Shown in pieces: positions 9,246 through 17,733 of a stretch of 64,000 bases of DNA (position 1 is its first letter; each line of letters begins with the position of its first letter). This DNA is from Nocardia nova SH22a (GTDB lineage: Bacteria; Actinomycetota; Actinomycetes; Mycobacteriales; Mycobacteriaceae): contig NZ_CP006850.1 of assembly GCF_000523235.1 (NCBI RefSeq), forward strand, positions 1,550,001 to 1,614,000, written 5' to 3'. Under the pieces are notes generated by a model. The model was not told the DNA's origin. It ran no database searches and saw nothing but the letters and a program-made list of their open reading frames with translations. A program made the translations under genes and the position numbers.

Positions 9246-10709
9246 TTACACGCTCGCGTGCGCCAGCGAGGGCGCCCGTCCGACGGCGAACGACGAGCGC
9301 AGGTAGAACCACCAGGTGATACCGCCCATGACCAGGAACGCCACGGCGTAGGTCCAGAACGCCGGGGCCATCCCGCCGAAGTGGATATTGGATTCCCGCA
9401 GCGCCTGCTGCAGCACCCAGCCCCCGGCCGCGCCCACCGCGCCGACCACGCCGATCGCCGCGCCCGCCTGCCGCTTGGCCGCGGCCAGCGCCGTGTCCGG
9501 ATCCTGTCCGGACGTCACCGCCCGGCGCTTGGCCTCCGCACCGAAGATAGAGGGAATCATCCGGTAGACCGACCCGTTGCCGATGCCGGTCAGCACGAAC
9601 AGCAGCAGGAACGAGATCAGATACAGCGGGAAGTTCTTCATCGACAGTGCGGCCACGATCAGCGCGGTGGCGCCGGTCATCCCGATCAGTGCGTACAGCG
9701 TGATCTTGGCACCGGTGAATTTGTCGGCGATCCACCCTCCGAAGGGGCGGCTCAGTGATCCGACGAACGCGCCCAAGAAGGCGAGATTGCCGATCGTGGA
9801 CATCCAGCCGATCTTGGCGAGATCGGGGAAGGTGGACTTCAGCAGCGTCGGGAAGGCGAAGGAGAAGCCGATGAACGACCCGAAGGTGCCGATGTAGAGC
9901 ACCGCCATGATCCACGTGTGGCGGTTGGAGAGAGCGAGCCGATAGGAACTGCCGTCCGACTTGGCCCCGGTGATCGAATCCATGTATCGCAGTGCGCCGA
10001 ACATGGCGATCAGAATGAACGGAACCCACACCAGAACCGCCAGCGTGATGCCGAACCGGTAGCCGGCGGCGTCCTTGGCCATCAGATGCGTACCCAGGGT
10101 GATGATCAGCGGAACCAGCAACTGGGTCTGGGCGACGCCCATATTGCCGCCCGCGGCGTTGATACCCAGCGCGGCGCCCTTCTTCCCCTCGGGAAAGAAG
10201 AAGTTGATATTCGCCATCGACGAGGAGAAATTGCCGCCGCCGACACCGGCGAGCGCGGCCAGCAGCATGAACACCCAGAACGGCGTCCCGGGCTGATTCA
10301 CGAAATAGGCCAGGCCCAGCGTGGGGAGCAACAGCATGCCCGCGCTGAATACGGTGAACGCCCGCCCGCCGAATTTCGGGATGGCGAAGGTATAGGGCAC
10401 GCGCAGCGCCGCACCCACGAGGGTGGGGGTGGAGGTCAGCAACAGCGAATTGCCCACGGCGTCGGCGCCACTCAGATAATGGAAGCCCGCCGAGCCCATG
10501 GCGGTCACCACGCTGGCCCACAGCACCCAGATACTGAATCCGAGATTCTCGGAGAACACCGAGAAGGCCAAATTCTTTCGGGCGGTTCGCTTTCCGCCGT
10601 TCTCCCAGAAGGTTTCGTTGTCGGGTTCCCAGTGATCCAGCCAGCGTCCGCGCGTTCGATATTCGAACGGGGTCGATGTGCCGGTCACTGCGGCATCGGT
10701 GGCTGTCAT
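9246..10709 (-). CDS. narK: NarK-type nitrate/nitrite MFS transporter (first copy)
   Basis: A 487-residue MFS transporter with about 12 membrane helices. The nitrate-signature Gly-rich segments are present: AGVGGGNFSSSMANINFFFP near residue 155 and NAAGGNMGV, plus a C-terminal repeat, as in NarK/NasA nitrate-nitrite porters. ATG 10709 lies 8 bp after GAGAGG; three upstream Met/Val codons are not needed. About 60% similar by eye to the second narK at 13174. It follows the GntR gene on the same strand after 175 bp. That gap holds an imperfect hairpin (10798-10820) and, on the minus strand near 10832-10807, a weak GlnR-like pattern. Confidence 0.9.
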   Translation of the reverse strand: MTATDAAVTGTSTPFEYRTRGRWLDHWEPDNETFWENGGKRTARKNLAFSVFSENLGFSIWVLWASVVTAMGSAGFHYLSGADAVGNSLLLTSTPTLVGAALRVPYTFAIPKFGGRAFTVFSAGMLLLPTLGLAYFVNQPGTPFWVFMLLAALAGVGGGNFSSSMANINFFFPEGKKGAALGINAAGGNMGVAQTQLLVPLIITLGTHLMAKDAAGYRFGITLAVLVWVPFILIAMFGALRYMDSITGAKSDGSSYRLALSNRHTWIMAVLYIGTFGSFIGFSFAFPTLLKSTFPDLAKIGWMSTIGNLAFLGAFVGSLSRPFGGWIADKFTGAKITLYALIGMTGATALIVAALSMKNFPLYLISFLLLFVLTGIGNGSVYRMIPSIFGAEAKRRAVTSGQDPDTALAAAKRQAGAAIGVVGAVGAAGGWVLQQALRESNIHFGGMAPAFWTYAVAFLVMGGITWWFYLRSSFAVGRAPSLAHASV

Positions 10710-10884
10710 CGGCGCGTCCTCTCGAAAGGGTGCGACCGCCCTCATCATGGTGTGGTCTCGGCCGAAACGCCGGGCCGTGCGGTCGGATCCACCGTAGGAA
10801 CCCGGGATTACGCCCGGTTCAACCTCGGTGACGTCTACGCCAACACTCGCTCACGCCGCCGCGGACACGATGGTGACGAGTCGT

Positions 10885-11574
10885 TTACCCGAGGGGAGGT
10901 GGGCTGTCCGCGTATTCGGCGATGAGGGAGCCGAGGAAGCAGTTGGCGGCGCGGGCCGCGCGGGGGCTGTCTCCGGCGATCACGGCGTGCACCAGTTCGG
11001 CGTGTTCGTCGTGGTAGTCGTCGCCGTATCGTGTTGTGCGGGAACGGATCACGTCTTCGATCACCGGTAGCAGGGAGTCGTAGAACTCGAGGTATACGGC
11101 GTTGTGGCTGGCGGCGACGATGGCTCGGTGCAGGGCGACGTCGGCGTCGACGGCGGCGGCGTTGTCGGTGTCCCAGGCCTGTTGCCGTCGTTCCAGCAGC
11201 TCCAGCAGTGTGCGGATGTCGTCGTCGTCGCGGCGCTGGGCGGCCAGGCGGGCGGCCTGGGCGTCCAGGGCCTGGCGAAGTTCGAGGACGTCGCGTTCCC
11301 CGGCGTCGGCGAAGTATTTGGTCAGGGTGCTGCCGACGTCCGAGGCGGCGATGACGTAGGTGCCCGAGCCCTGCCTGCGTTCGAGCATGCCCGCGTGGAC
11401 GAGCGCCTGGACCGCTTCGCGCACGGTATTGCGGCCGGTGCCGGTGAGCTCGGTGAGCTCCGGCTCGGTCGGGATGCGCGATCCGATCGCCCAACGACCC
11501 GAACGGATTTCAGCGCGCAGCTGTTCGGTGACCTGAGCGATGAGGCTGGTGCGCCGGACTGGTTGCACGGCCAA
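10885..11574 (-). CDS. GntR-family regulator, FadR/FCD subfamily
   Basis: 229 residues: an N-terminal winged helix (about 5-75, ELTGTGRNTVREAVQAL) and an all-helical FCD effector domain with the metal-binding His pattern (DVALHRAIVAASHNAVY; HAELVHAV). Start: TTG 11574, 7 bp after GAGGAGGGG; a longer frame from ATG 11619 would overlap the operator. Divergent from the CynX-type transporter gene, 59 bp away, and likely its regulator. The ligand is probably a small organic acid or the transporter's substrate (inferred). Confidence 0.85.
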   Translation of the reverse strand: MAVQPVRRTSLIAQVTEQLRAEIRSGRWAIGSRIPTEPELTELTGTGRNTVREAVQALVHAGMLERRQGSGTYVIAASDVGSTLTKYFADAGERDVLELRQALDAQAARLAAQRRDDDDIRTLLELLERRQQAWDTDNAAAVDADVALHRAIVAASHNAVYLEFYDSLLPVIEDVIRSRTTRYGDDYHDEHAELVHAVIAGDSPRAARAANCFLGSLIAEYADSPPPLG

Positions 11575-11613
11575 TAGAGTACCCCTCCTCACATTTCTTG
11601 CCTGCTTTCGTCC

Positions 11614-11628
11614 AATCATCCTATGATT
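11614..11628. promoter_or_regulatory. Palindromic operator overlapping a -10 box
   Basis: AATCAT (11614-11619), 3-bp spacer, ATGATT (11623-11628) is a perfect inverted repeat. It contains TATGAT (11622-11627), which ends 6 bp before the GTG of the transporter gene, so a leaderless promoter and an operator coincide. The divergent GntR protein is the obvious candidate to bind. Confidence 0.55.
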
Positions 11629-11633
11629 TCGCG

Positions 11634-12881
11634 GTGACTGTTACCAACCAGCAGCCCAGTACCGCCTCACGCCGCCGCGCCCTGACCGAGGGCCGGATTC
11701 TGGTGCTGGCCGCGATCGTGCTCTCGGCGCTCACGCTGCGGGTGGCGGTGACGGCCTTCACCCCGCTGGCCGAGCGCATCGGCGCCGATATCGGCTACTC
11801 GACCGCGATCGTCGGCGTCTTCGGCATGATTCCGACCGCCATGTTCGCCCTCGCGGGGCTGATCACGCCGATCTTCGTGCGGCGCCTCGGCCTGGAGCGG
11901 ACCGCGCTGGTGGCCATGCTGCTGACCGGTTCCGGGCAGTTGATTCGCGCGCTGGTGCCCGACACCTGGGAACTGCTGGTGCTGTCGGCGGTCGCGCTGA
12001 CCGGTATGGGTATCGGCAACGTCGTGATCCCGCCGCTGGTCAAACGCTATTTCGCGGACCATCTGGCCGTGCTGAGTTCGGTGTACATCACGATGGTGCA
12101 GGTCGGCACGATGATCCCGGCGCTGGTCGCGGTGCCGCTGGCGGATGCGGCCGGTTGGCGGGTGTCGCTGGGGGTGTGGGCGCTGATCGGTTTCGCGGCG
12201 GTGGTGCCGTGGCTGGGCGTGCTCCGGGATCGCCGTGGCCGCGATCGCGCCGACGTCACCGCGATGGCGGAGGTCGCGGGCGGGGAACCGGAGCGGGCGG
12301 GCAGCATCCGGCGCTCGCCGCTGGCCTGGGGTATGGCCGCCATGTTCGGCATGACCTCGCTGATCACCTATTCCATGTTCACCTGGCTGCCCAAGATCCT
12401 CGCCGATGCCGGGGCCGACGACTCCTTCGGCGGCACGATGGTCGGCTTCTTCTCCTTCATCGGATTGGCGGCCGCACTCACCGCGCCCTCGTTCACCGCG
12501 CGCATCCGCAATCCGTTCCCGGTCGTGATCGGTTGTGCCGTAGCGTTTTTCGTGGCCTTCGCCGGTCTGCTGATCGCGCCCATGAGTGCACCGTGGCTGT
12601 GGGTACTGCTGCTGGGCCTGGGCCCGAGCACCTTCCCGATGGCACTCACCCTGATCAATCTGCGCACCCGCACCCAGGCGGGGTCTGCGGCGCTGTCGGG
12701 CTTCACCCAGGGCATCGGCTACACCGTCGCCTGTGTGGGACCGCTGCTGTTCGGCGTCCTGCACAGCGCCGTCGGCGGCTGGGGTGTGCCGTTCGCGCTG
12801 CTGGCCGTCGCGGTGCTGGTGTTGCTGGCCGGTGCGTGGCAGGCCTGCAAGCCGCGCATGCTCGAGGACACCTGGCACTAG
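11634..12881 (+). CDS. CynX/NimT-family MFS transporter
   Basis: 415 residues with about 12 hydrophobic helices. The layout and motifs (RVAVTAFTPLAERIGADIG near the N-terminus, GVFGMIPTAMFALAG, GFTQGIGYTVACVGPL near the C-terminus) match the cyanate/2-nitroimidazole transporter subfamily. Substrate not predictable within this broad group. GTG 11634 starts directly after the -10 box; a longer frame from 11598 would run through the operator. Its placement in a nitrogen-assimilation region makes a nitrogen compound plausible, but that is inference. Confidence 0.85.
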   Translation: MTVTNQQPSTASRRRALTEGRILVLAAIVLSALTLRVAVTAFTPLAERIGADIGYSTAIVGVFGMIPTAMFALAGLITPIFVRRLGLERTALVAMLLTGSGQLIRALVPDTWELLVLSAVALTGMGIGNVVIPPLVKRYFADHLAVLSSVYITMVQVGTMIPALVAVPLADAAGWRVSLGVWALIGFAAVVPWLGVLRDRRGRDRADVTAMAEVAGGEPERAGSIRRSPLAWGMAAMFGMTSLITYSMFTWLPKILADAGADDSFGGTMVGFFSFIGLAAALTAPSFTARIRNPFPVVIGCAVAFFVAFAGLLIAPMSAPWLWVLLLGLGPSTFPMALTLINLRTRTQAGSAALSGFTQGIGYTVACVGPLLFGVLHSAVGGWGVPFALLAVAVLVLLAGAWQACKPRMLEDTWH

Positions 12882-13009
12882 CCCGGAACGCCGGAGTTCA
12901 CCGCCCGGGTTGCGGCACGGTGAGCCCCGGGTCATGATGTGAGCCGACGGCCGTGCGGTGTGGTCCGGACCACGTGCTCACCGGCGCACGCCGTGACCGT
13001 CGGCACTTT

Positions 13010-13046
13010 GTGACGCGCGGAAACCGTTGTGTCATATGGGCGAAAC
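13010..13046 (+). promoter_or_regulatory. GlnR-like box upstream of narK-nirB
   Basis: GTGAC (13010), GAAAC (13020), GTCAT (13031) and GAAAC (13042) follow the actinobacterial GlnR pattern gTnAC-n6-GaAAC repeated twice. The spacing is 11 bp except one 10-bp step, and there is one mismatch. It lies 128 bp before the narK start, in a 292-bp gene-free gap. GlnR is known to activate nitrate/nitrite assimilation genes in Streptomyces and mycobacteria. Confidence 0.65.
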
Positions 13047-13173
13047 AAAGCCGGGGTTCTCACCGGGAATTCGCCGGATTCGTGAGCAACCGTTGATTCA
13101 CGCGTCATGTGGCGCAGCATCGCGGCAATACCCGTTTTCTACCTTGGGGCCAACCGGATTTCAGGAGGCCCTG

Positions 13174-14634
13174 TTGAGCACGCTGACGCGAAACCACGAC
13201 ATCGAGCACTGGGATGCCGAGGATGTCGCGGCCTGGGAGGCCGGCGGCAAGGACATCGCCCGTCGCAATCTGATCTGGTCGGTCGTCGCCGAACATGTCG
13301 GATTCTCGGTGTGGTCGATCTGGTCGGTGATGGTGCTGTTCATGCCGACCGAGAAGTTCGGCATCGACGCCGCCGGGAAATTCTTCCTGGTCGCGATGCC
13401 GACACTGGTCGGCGGCATCCTGCGCATTCCCTACACCGTCGCCACCGCCCGCTTCGGCGGCCGCAACTGGACCATCTTCAGCGCACTGATGCTGCTGATC
13501 CCGACGCTGCTCACGCTGTACTTCATCAACCAGCCCGGCACCTCCTACACCACGTTCATGGTGGTGGCGGCGTTCGCGGGTTTCGGCGGCGGCAACTTCG
13601 CCTCCTCGATGACCAATATCAACGCCTTCTATCCGCAGCGGCTCAAGGGCTGGGCGCTGGGGATGAACGCCGGGGGCGGCAATATCGGCGTCCCGGTCAT
13701 CCAGCTGATCGGCCTGCTGGTGATCGCGACCGTCGGCAACTCCTACGCCTCGATCGTGTGCCTGGTGTACCTGGCCTTCATCGCGGTCGCCGGAATGGGC
13801 GCGGCGCTGTACATGGACAATCTGCGCAACCAGAAGGCCGATCTCGGCTACATGCTGGAATCGCTGAAGGTGCCGCAGTCCTGGGCCATCGCCTTCCTCT
13901 ATATCGGCACCTTCGGATCGTTCATCGGATTCAGCTTCGCGTTCGGCCAGGTGCTGCAGATCAGCTTCAAGGCCGGTGGGGACACGGTCGCCCAGGCCAG
14001 CCTGCACGCCGCGCAGATCGCGTTCATCGGCCCGCTGCTCGGCTCGCTGGCTCGGCCCTACGGCGGCAAGTGGGCCGACCGGTTCGGCGGCAGCCGGGTG
14101 ACGCTGACCGCCTTCACGGGCATGATGGCCGCCGCGCTCGTGGTCGCCGGAGCGAGTGTGGTCGCCGACCGCAACCACGGGGTCGCCTCCGGCGCCACGA
14201 TGGCGGTGCTGGTGGCCGGATTCATCGCGCTGTTCGTGCTGTCGGGCATCGGCAACGGGTCGGTCACCAAGATCATCCCGTCGGTGTTCGACGCGAAATC
14301 CAAGAGCCTGCCCGGGAATTCGGCCGAACAGGCCGCGTGGTCGCGCAACACCTCGGGTGCGCTGATCGGCTTCGTCGGAGCCATCGGCGCCCTCGGCGGG
14401 GTGGGCATCAACCTGGTGCTGCGCTCGTCCTACGCCTCCACCAATTCCGCCACCACGGCGTTCTGGGTGTTCCTGGCCTTCTACGTCGTCTGCGCGATCG
14501 TCGTCTGGTCGGTCTTCCTGCGGCGGCCCGGAATCTCCACGCCGCGAACGGAATCCGCCGTGGTCACCGAAGCCGAGGCGCTGGTCCTCGACGCCGAATC
14601 CGGCCCCACCTCGTCCACCACGGCTCGCGCCTGA
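13174..14634 (+). CDS. narK: NarK-type nitrate/nitrite transporter (second copy)
   Basis: 486 residues, MFS fold with 12 helices and the nitrate signatures AGFGGGNFASSMTNINAFYP and NAGGGNIGVP. It differs from the first NarK by a longer Ala/Thr-rich C-terminal tail. Start: TTG 13174, 5 bp after AGGAGG; the frame is open further upstream but passes through the promoter region. It leads the nirB-nirD operon (28-bp gap to nirB), so it probably imports nitrate or nitrite for assimilation, under GlnR control. Confidence 0.92.
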   Translation: MSTLTRNHDIEHWDAEDVAAWEAGGKDIARRNLIWSVVAEHVGFSVWSIWSVMVLFMPTEKFGIDAAGKFFLVAMPTLVGGILRIPYTVATARFGGRNWTIFSALMLLIPTLLTLYFINQPGTSYTTFMVVAAFAGFGGGNFASSMTNINAFYPQRLKGWALGMNAGGGNIGVPVIQLIGLLVIATVGNSYASIVCLVYLAFIAVAGMGAALYMDNLRNQKADLGYMLESLKVPQSWAIAFLYIGTFGSFIGFSFAFGQVLQISFKAGGDTVAQASLHAAQIAFIGPLLGSLARPYGGKWADRFGGSRVTLTAFTGMMAAALVVAGASVVADRNHGVASGATMAVLVAGFIALFVLSGIGNGSVTKIIPSVFDAKSKSLPGNSAEQAAWSRNTSGALIGFVGAIGALGGVGINLVLRSSYASTNSATTAFWVFLAFYVVCAIVVWSVFLRRPGISTPRTESAVVTEAEALVLDAESGPTSSTTARA

Positions 14635-14662
14635 GCATCACGGAAAGCATCGGAGGACAGTC

Positions 14663-17203
14663 ATGAACACGACAGTCGAGCAGCGCAAAACCGTGGTGGT
14701 CATCGGCCACGGCATGGTCGGGCACCGGTTCGTGGAGGCGCTGCGCTCCCGCGACGAGTCCGGGCAGTGGCAGGTCGTGGTGCTGAGCGAGGAGAGCCAG
14801 GCCGCCTACGACCGCGTCGGGCTGTCGTCCTACGTCGGTAGTTGGGATCCGGCCGCGCTCGCCCTGCCGGGTAACGAGTACGCCGGTGACACGCTGGTGG
14901 ATCTGCGGCTGGGTGTCCGGGCCGAGGAGATCGACCGCGCCGCCCGCAAGGTCACCACCTCGTCGGGCGATGTGATCGGTTACGACGCACTGGTTCTCGC
15001 GACCGGATCGTACGCGTTCGTCCCGCCGGTTCCCGGACACGATCTGCCCGAATGCTTCGTCTACCGCACCCTGGAGGATCTGGACGGCATCCGCGCCGCC
15101 GCCGAATCCGCCGGACCGGGCGCGGTCGGTGTGGTCGTCGGCGGTGGTCTGCTGGGCCTCGAGGCCGCCAACGCGCTGCGGCTGATGGGTATGACCCCGC
15201 ACGTGGTCGAGTTCGCGCCGCGGCTGATGCCGGTCCAGGTCGACGAGGGTGGTGGTGCCATCCTCGAGAAGCTGGTCACCGATCTCGGCCTGCACGTGCA
15301 CACCGGCGTCGGCACCTCCGCCATCGAATCCTCGGAAGACGGTGCGGGGCTGCGGGTTTCGCTGTCGGACGAATCGACCATCGACGCCTCGCTGGTGGTC
15401 TTCTCCGCCGGTGTGCGCCCGCGCGACCAGATCGCCCGCGATGCCGGACTCGACATCGGACCGCGCGGTGGTGCGATCACCGATCTGGGCATGGTCACCT
15501 CCGATCCGCACATCTTCGCCGTCGGTGAGGTCGCGGCGGTGGAGGGCACCTGCTACGGCCTGGTCGCCCCCGGCTACACCACCGCCGAGATCGTCGCGGA
15601 CCGGCTGCTCGGCGGTGCGGGGGAGTTCCCGGGCGCGGATCTGTCGACCAAACTGAAGCTGCTCGGCGTGGATGTGGCCAGCTTCGGCGACGCGCACGCC
15701 ACCACCGAGGGCGCGCTGTCGGTGGTGCTGCACGACGCCGCCAAGGGCACCTACGCCAAGCTGGTGCTCTCCGACGATGCCAAGACCCTGCTCGGCGGCA
15801 TCCTCGTCGGCGACGCCTCGCAGTACGCGGCACTGCGCCCGCTGGTCGGTAGCGAACTGCCCGCCGAACCGGCCGCCCTGATCTCGCCCGCGGGCGCCGA
15901 ACTCGGCGCCGACGCACTGCCCGACGAGGCGCAGATCTGCTCCTGCAACAACGTCAGCAAGGGCGCGATCTGCGGTGCGATCGCGGACGGCGCGTGCGAT
16001 ATCGCCGGGGTCAAGAGCTGCACCGCGGCCGGAACCTCCTGTGGCGGTTGCGTTCCCATGATCAAGAAGCTGCTCGAGCAGTCCGGCGTCGAGATGTCGA
16101 AGGCGCTGTGCGAGCACTTCACCCAATCGCGGTCGGAACTGTTCGAGATCGTGCAGGTCACCGGAATTCGCACCTTCTCCGAACTGATCGCCAAGCACGG
16201 CACCGGAATCGGTTGCGACATCTGCAAACCCACCGTCGCCTCCATCCTGGCCTCCACCTCGAGCGATCACATCCTCGACGGTGAGCAGTCCGCGCTGCAG
16301 GACACCAACGACCACTTCCTGGCCAACCTGCAGAAGAACGGCACCTACTCGGTCGTGCCGCGGATGCCCGGCGGTGAGGTCACCCCCGAGCAACTGATCG
16401 AAATCGGCCAGATCGCCAAGGATTTCGGGCTCTACGTGAAGGTCACCGGTGGTCAGCGCATCGACCTGTTCGGCGCGCGGGTCGAGCAGCTGCCGCAGAT
16501 CTGGCAGCGGCTGGTGGACAAGGGCATGGAATCCGGTCACGCCTACGGTAAGTCGCTGCGCACGGTCAAGAGCTGTGTGGGCTCGACCTGGTGCCGCTAC
16601 GGTCAGCAGGATTCGGTGGGCATGGCCGTGCTGCTGGAGAAGCGCTACCGGGGGCTGCGGTCCCCGCACAAGCTCAAGCTGGCCGTGTCCGGATGTGCGC
16701 GCGAATGCGCCGAGGCGCGCGGCAAGGACGTGGGCGTCATCGCGACCGAGAACGGGTGGAACCTCTACGTCGGCGGCAACGGCGGCCTGACGCCCAAGCA
16801 CGCGGTCCTGCTCGCCGGTGACCTCGACGACGAGACGCTGATCCGCTACATCGACCGCTACCTGATGTTCTACATCCGCACCGCCGACCGGCTGCAACGC
16901 ACCGCGCCGTGGCAGGAATCACTCGAGGGCGGAATCGAGCACCTGAAGCAGGTCGTGTGCGAGGACTCGCTCGGTATCGCGGAGGAACTGGAGTCCGCGA
17001 TGGCCCGCCACGTCGCCGGTTACAAGGACGAATGGGCCGCTGTACTGGAGGATCCGCAGAAGCTGTCGCGCTTCGTGACCTTCGTGAACGCGCCCGAGGA
17101 AGCTGATCCCACGATCGCCTTCGACGACAGCGGGGTGCGCAAGGTGCCGGTGTTGCTCGGTTTGCCGGAAATGCCCGCTGTTACTGCCACGTCAGAGAAA
17201 TAG
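14663..17203 (+). CDS. nirB: NADH-dependent assimilatory nitrite reductase, large subunit
   Basis: Reduces nitrite to ammonium with six electrons from NADH. 846 residues. Domains: FAD/NAD(P)-binding reductase (about 8-285), BFD-like [2Fe-2S] domain with CSCNNV near 429 and TSCGGC behind it, then two nitrite/sulfite reductase ferredoxin-like half domains. The siroheme-[4Fe-4S] ligands are CVGSTWC (about 636-642) and CAREC (about 678-682), so all cofactor ligands are present. ATG 14663 behind GGAGG. Follows narK; the gap to nirD is unusually structured (GlnR-like box and stem-loop). Confidence 0.96.
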   Translation: MNTTVEQRKTVVVIGHGMVGHRFVEALRSRDESGQWQVVVLSEESQAAYDRVGLSSYVGSWDPAALALPGNEYAGDTLVDLRLGVRAEEIDRAARKVTTSSGDVIGYDALVLATGSYAFVPPVPGHDLPECFVYRTLEDLDGIRAAAESAGPGAVGVVVGGGLLGLEAANALRLMGMTPHVVEFAPRLMPVQVDEGGGAILEKLVTDLGLHVHTGVGTSAIESSEDGAGLRVSLSDESTIDASLVVFSAGVRPRDQIARDAGLDIGPRGGAITDLGMVTSDPHIFAVGEVAAVEGTCYGLVAPGYTTAEIVADRLLGGAGEFPGADLSTKLKLLGVDVASFGDAHATTEGALSVVLHDAAKGTYAKLVLSDDAKTLLGGILVGDASQYAALRPLVGSELPAEPAALISPAGAELGADALPDEAQICSCNNVSKGAICGAIADGACDIAGVKSCTAAGTSCGGCVPMIKKLLEQSGVEMSKALCEHFTQSRSELFEIVQVTGIRTFSELIAKHGTGIGCDICKPTVASILASTSSDHILDGEQSALQDTNDHFLANLQKNGTYSVVPRMPGGEVTPEQLIEIGQIAKDFGLYVKVTGGQRIDLFGARVEQLPQIWQRLVDKGMESGHAYGKSLRTVKSCVGSTWCRYGQQDSVGMAVLLEKRYRGLRSPHKLKLAVSGCARECAEARGKDVGVIATENGWNLYVGGNGGLTPKHAVLLAGDLDDETLIRYIDRYLMFYIRTADRLQRTAPWQESLEGGIEHLKQVVCEDSLGIAEELESAMARHVAGYKDEWAAVLEDPQKLSRFVTFVNAPEEADPTIAFDDSGVRKVPVLLGLPEMPAVTATSEK

Positions 17204-17223
17204 CCACGTAATCGTGCGGAAAC
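17186..17223 (+). promoter_or_regulatory. GlnR-like box at the nirB-nirD junction
   Basis: GCCAC (17186), GAAAT (17197), GTAAT (17208) and GAAAC (17219) are spaced exactly 11 bp apart, as in the double GlnR box, with 17 of the 20 consensus positions acceptable (three mismatches, counting n as free). The site overlaps the nirB stop codon. A TATTAG -10-like hexamer follows within ACCTATTAGGT at about 17236-17246, suggesting an internal promoter for nirD and the siroheme genes. Confidence 0.5.
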
Positions 17224-17260
17224 AGGACACCGGTACCTATTAGGTAAGGCGTTCGGAAGA

Positions 17261-17298
17261 GGGCCGATGATGTACCGTTTTTCCCCCATCATCGGCCC
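17261..17298 (+). other. Stem-loop in the nirB-nirD spacer
   Basis: GGGCCGATGATG (17261-17272) pairs perfectly with CATCATCGGCCC (17287-17298). The T run lies inside the 14-nt loop, not after the stem, so it is not a standard terminator. It may set nirB:nirD stoichiometry by mRNA processing, or belong to the leader of an internal nirD transcript. Confidence 0.6.
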
Positions 17299-17340
17299 GA
17301 CCGGGTGCGGGTGTCCCGCACTAGCACAGGAGATGGACCG

Positions 17341-17733
17341 ATGACCGTTATCGACACACCCGGCTTCGCACCGGCGACCACCGCGGGCTGGACCTCGGCT
17401 TGCAGGCTCGACTATTTGATTCCCGGCCGCGGCGTGGCGGTGCTGCTGCGGGGCGGGCGCCAGGCGGCGTTGTTCCTGCTGCCCGACGGCACCCTGTACG
17501 CGGTCGGCAACATCGATCCCTTCGGCCGTGCCGCGGTGATGTCCCGTGGCATCGTCGGTGACCGGGGCGGTGTGCCGGTCGTGGCCTCGCCGCTGCTCAA
17601 GCAGTCGTTCTCGCTGATCGACGGGCGCTGCCTGGACGACGACTCGGTGGCGCTGCCGGTCTACGGTGTGCGCGTCGCCGACGGCGTCGTCACGGTGTCC
17701 AACGAACCGCTCTACAGTGGCGGTACCCCGTGA
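17341..17733 (+). CDS. nirD: nitrite reductase small subunit
   Basis: 130 residues, Rieske-like fold subunit that partners NirB. The expected LFLLPDGTLYAVGNIDPFG segment is present near residues 40-58, and the Cys/His cluster ligands of true Rieske proteins are absent, as normal for NirD. ATG 17341 lies 6 bp after GGAGATGG. The next gene overlaps its stop by 4 bp, which ties nitrite reduction to siroheme synthesis. Confidence 0.93.
   Translation: MTVIDTPGFAPATTAGWTSACRLDYLIPGRGVAVLLRGGRQAALFLLPDGTLYAVGNIDPFGRAAVMSRGIVGDRGGVPVVASPLLKQSFSLIDGRCLDDDSVALPVYGVRVADGVVTVSNEPLYSGGTP

Noticed and set aside
10807..10832. GlnR box upstream of the first narK
   Set aside because: Only GTCAC matches well; the other elements have several mismatches and irregular spacing.
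14564..16897. 777-codon minus-strand frame opposite nirB
   Set aside because: Shadow frame; the plus strand encodes NirB with all cofactor motifs.
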